A stretch of DNA of 6,855 nucleotides, taken from NCBI GenBank assembly GCA_030838265.1, contig JAUTXA010000158.1:1-6855 (forward strand). The letters run 5' to 3'. Below the pieces are notes generated by a model. It was not told the origin of the DNA, searched no databases, and was given only the letters and a program-made list of their open reading frames with translations. The position numbers were made by a program, and so were the translations under genes. This DNA is from Actinomycetota bacterium (GTDB lineage: Bacteria > Actinomycetota > Acidimicrobiia > Acidimicrobiales > BP-101). Below, one piece after another: positions 6,372 through 6,855 of this stretch. The stretch's first letter is position 1, and every line of letters starts with the position of its first letter.

Positions 6372-6376
6372 GGTCG

Positions 6377-6382
6377 TACGGT
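6377..6382 (+). promoter_or_regulatory. Candidate -10 element (TACGGT) for the amidase gene, leaderless
   Basis: TACGGT matches TANNNT and ends 6 bases before ATG 6389, which lacks a Shine-Dalgarno sequence. It lies in the 17-base gap after znuB. If real, the amidase has its own promoter and is not simply the last gene of the transporter operon. Confidence 0.35.
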
Positions 6383-6388
6383 GCGCCC

Positions 6389-6855
6389 ATGACTGACGAA
6401 TGGACCTGGCTCGACGCCACCGCCCAGGCCGAGCTGGTGCGCACCGGCGAAGCTTCGCCGCTCGAGCTGCTGGAGTCGGCCATCGCCACGATCGAGGCCA
6501 AGAACCCGGCCCTCAACGCCGTGATCCACACCATGTACGACCGGGCCCGGGACGAAGCGGCGTCGGTGGCGTCCATCCCCGACGGGCCGTTCAAGGGCGT
6601 GCCCTTCCTCATCAAGGACGCGGTGGCCCACACCGCCGGCGACCCGTACCACCTCGGCATGCGCGCTCTGAAGGATCGGGGCCACACCGCCGAGGCCGAC
6701 ACCTGGCTGGTCGAGCGCTTCCGGGCCGCCGGGTTCGTGATCTGCGCCAAGACCAACCTGCCCGAGCTGGCCACGACCATCACAACCGAGCCCCTCGCCT
6801 ACGGCCCCACCCGGAACCCGTGGAACACCGATCGCAGCCCGGGCGGGTCGAGTGG
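6389..6855 (+). CDS. Amidase-signature family amidohydrolase (C-terminus off the right edge)
   Basis: The first 155 residues of an enzyme whose family members usually run to roughly 450-500 residues. Amidase-signature enzymes hydrolyse amide bonds with a Ser-cisSer-Lys triad. The N-terminal helical part (LDATAQAELVRTGEASPLELLESAI begins near residue 8) matches the family entry region. GVPFLIKD at 70-77 supplies the expected catalytic Lys76. AKTNLPELA at 120-128 and RNPWNTDRSPGGSS at 142-155 lead into the signature, with the probable cis-Ser at 154. The nucleophilic Ser, normally about 24 residues later, is beyond the window, so activity cannot be confirmed. It could be a general amidase, a fatty-acid-amide or nylon-oligomer-type hydrolase, or less likely a GatA-like subunit; the divergent start and unlinked context argue mildly against GatA. 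The gene lies 17 bases after znuB on the same strand, with no obvious functional link to metal uptake. ATG 6389 is the natural start for the fold. Confidence 0.92.
   Translation, partial: MTDEWTWLDATAQAELVRTGEASPLELLESAIATIEAKNPALNAVIHTMYDRARDEAASVASIPDGPFKGVPFLIKDAVAHTAGDPYHLGMRALKDRGHTAEADTWLVERFRAAGFVICAKTNLPELATTITTEPLAYGPTRNPWNTDRSPGGSS

Overview
The window is a compact stretch of very GC-rich bacterial DNA. Its strong third-position GC bias leaves long spurious open frames opposite nearly every gene. GTG starts, 4-base GTGA gene overlaps and several start codons with no Shine-Dalgarno sequence but a TANNNT box 6-8 bases upstream all suggest an actinobacterium. The protein flavour (Fur regulator, acyl-CoA ligase, multipass membrane protein) would suit an Acidimicrobiia-like lineage, but that is an inference and no rRNA or marker gene is present to test it.

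The left half runs on the minus strand. Reading in the direction of transcription there is a Fur-family metalloregulator (3516 to 3094), a complete class I adenylate-forming acyl-CoA ligase (3055 to 1391), and a multipass membrane protein (1338 to beyond base 1) whose C-terminus is cut off. Gaps of 38 and 52 bases make a single transcript possible.

The right half runs on the plus strand. It holds a complete metal-uptake ABC transporter of the ZnuACB/TroABC type: lipoprotein substrate-binding protein (3599-4582), ATPase (4579-5451) and permease (5448-6371). The three genes are joined by 4-base overlaps. An amidase-signature enzyme (from 6389) follows after 17 bases and runs off the right edge.

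The regulator and the transporter are divergent and share an 82-base intergenic region (3517-3598). At its centre is a GC-rich imperfect palindrome (3543-3571, 12 of 14 arm positions paired). A TANNNT box lies exactly 28 bases from its centre on each side, each followed 7-8 bases later by an ATG. The simplest reading is a Fur-family repressor that controls itself and a zinc or manganese importer through one shared operator over two leaderless promoters. Zinc is the default metal, but the binding protein lacks a His-rich loop and the regulator does not have the standard actinobacterial Zur ligand set, so the metal is uncertain.

There is no RNA gene, CRISPR array, insertion sequence or convincing terminator, and no gap over 300 bases without a gene. 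No wholly new system is visible. The points most worth following are the shared operator, the non-standard metal sites and a His-rich tail on the transporter ATPase.
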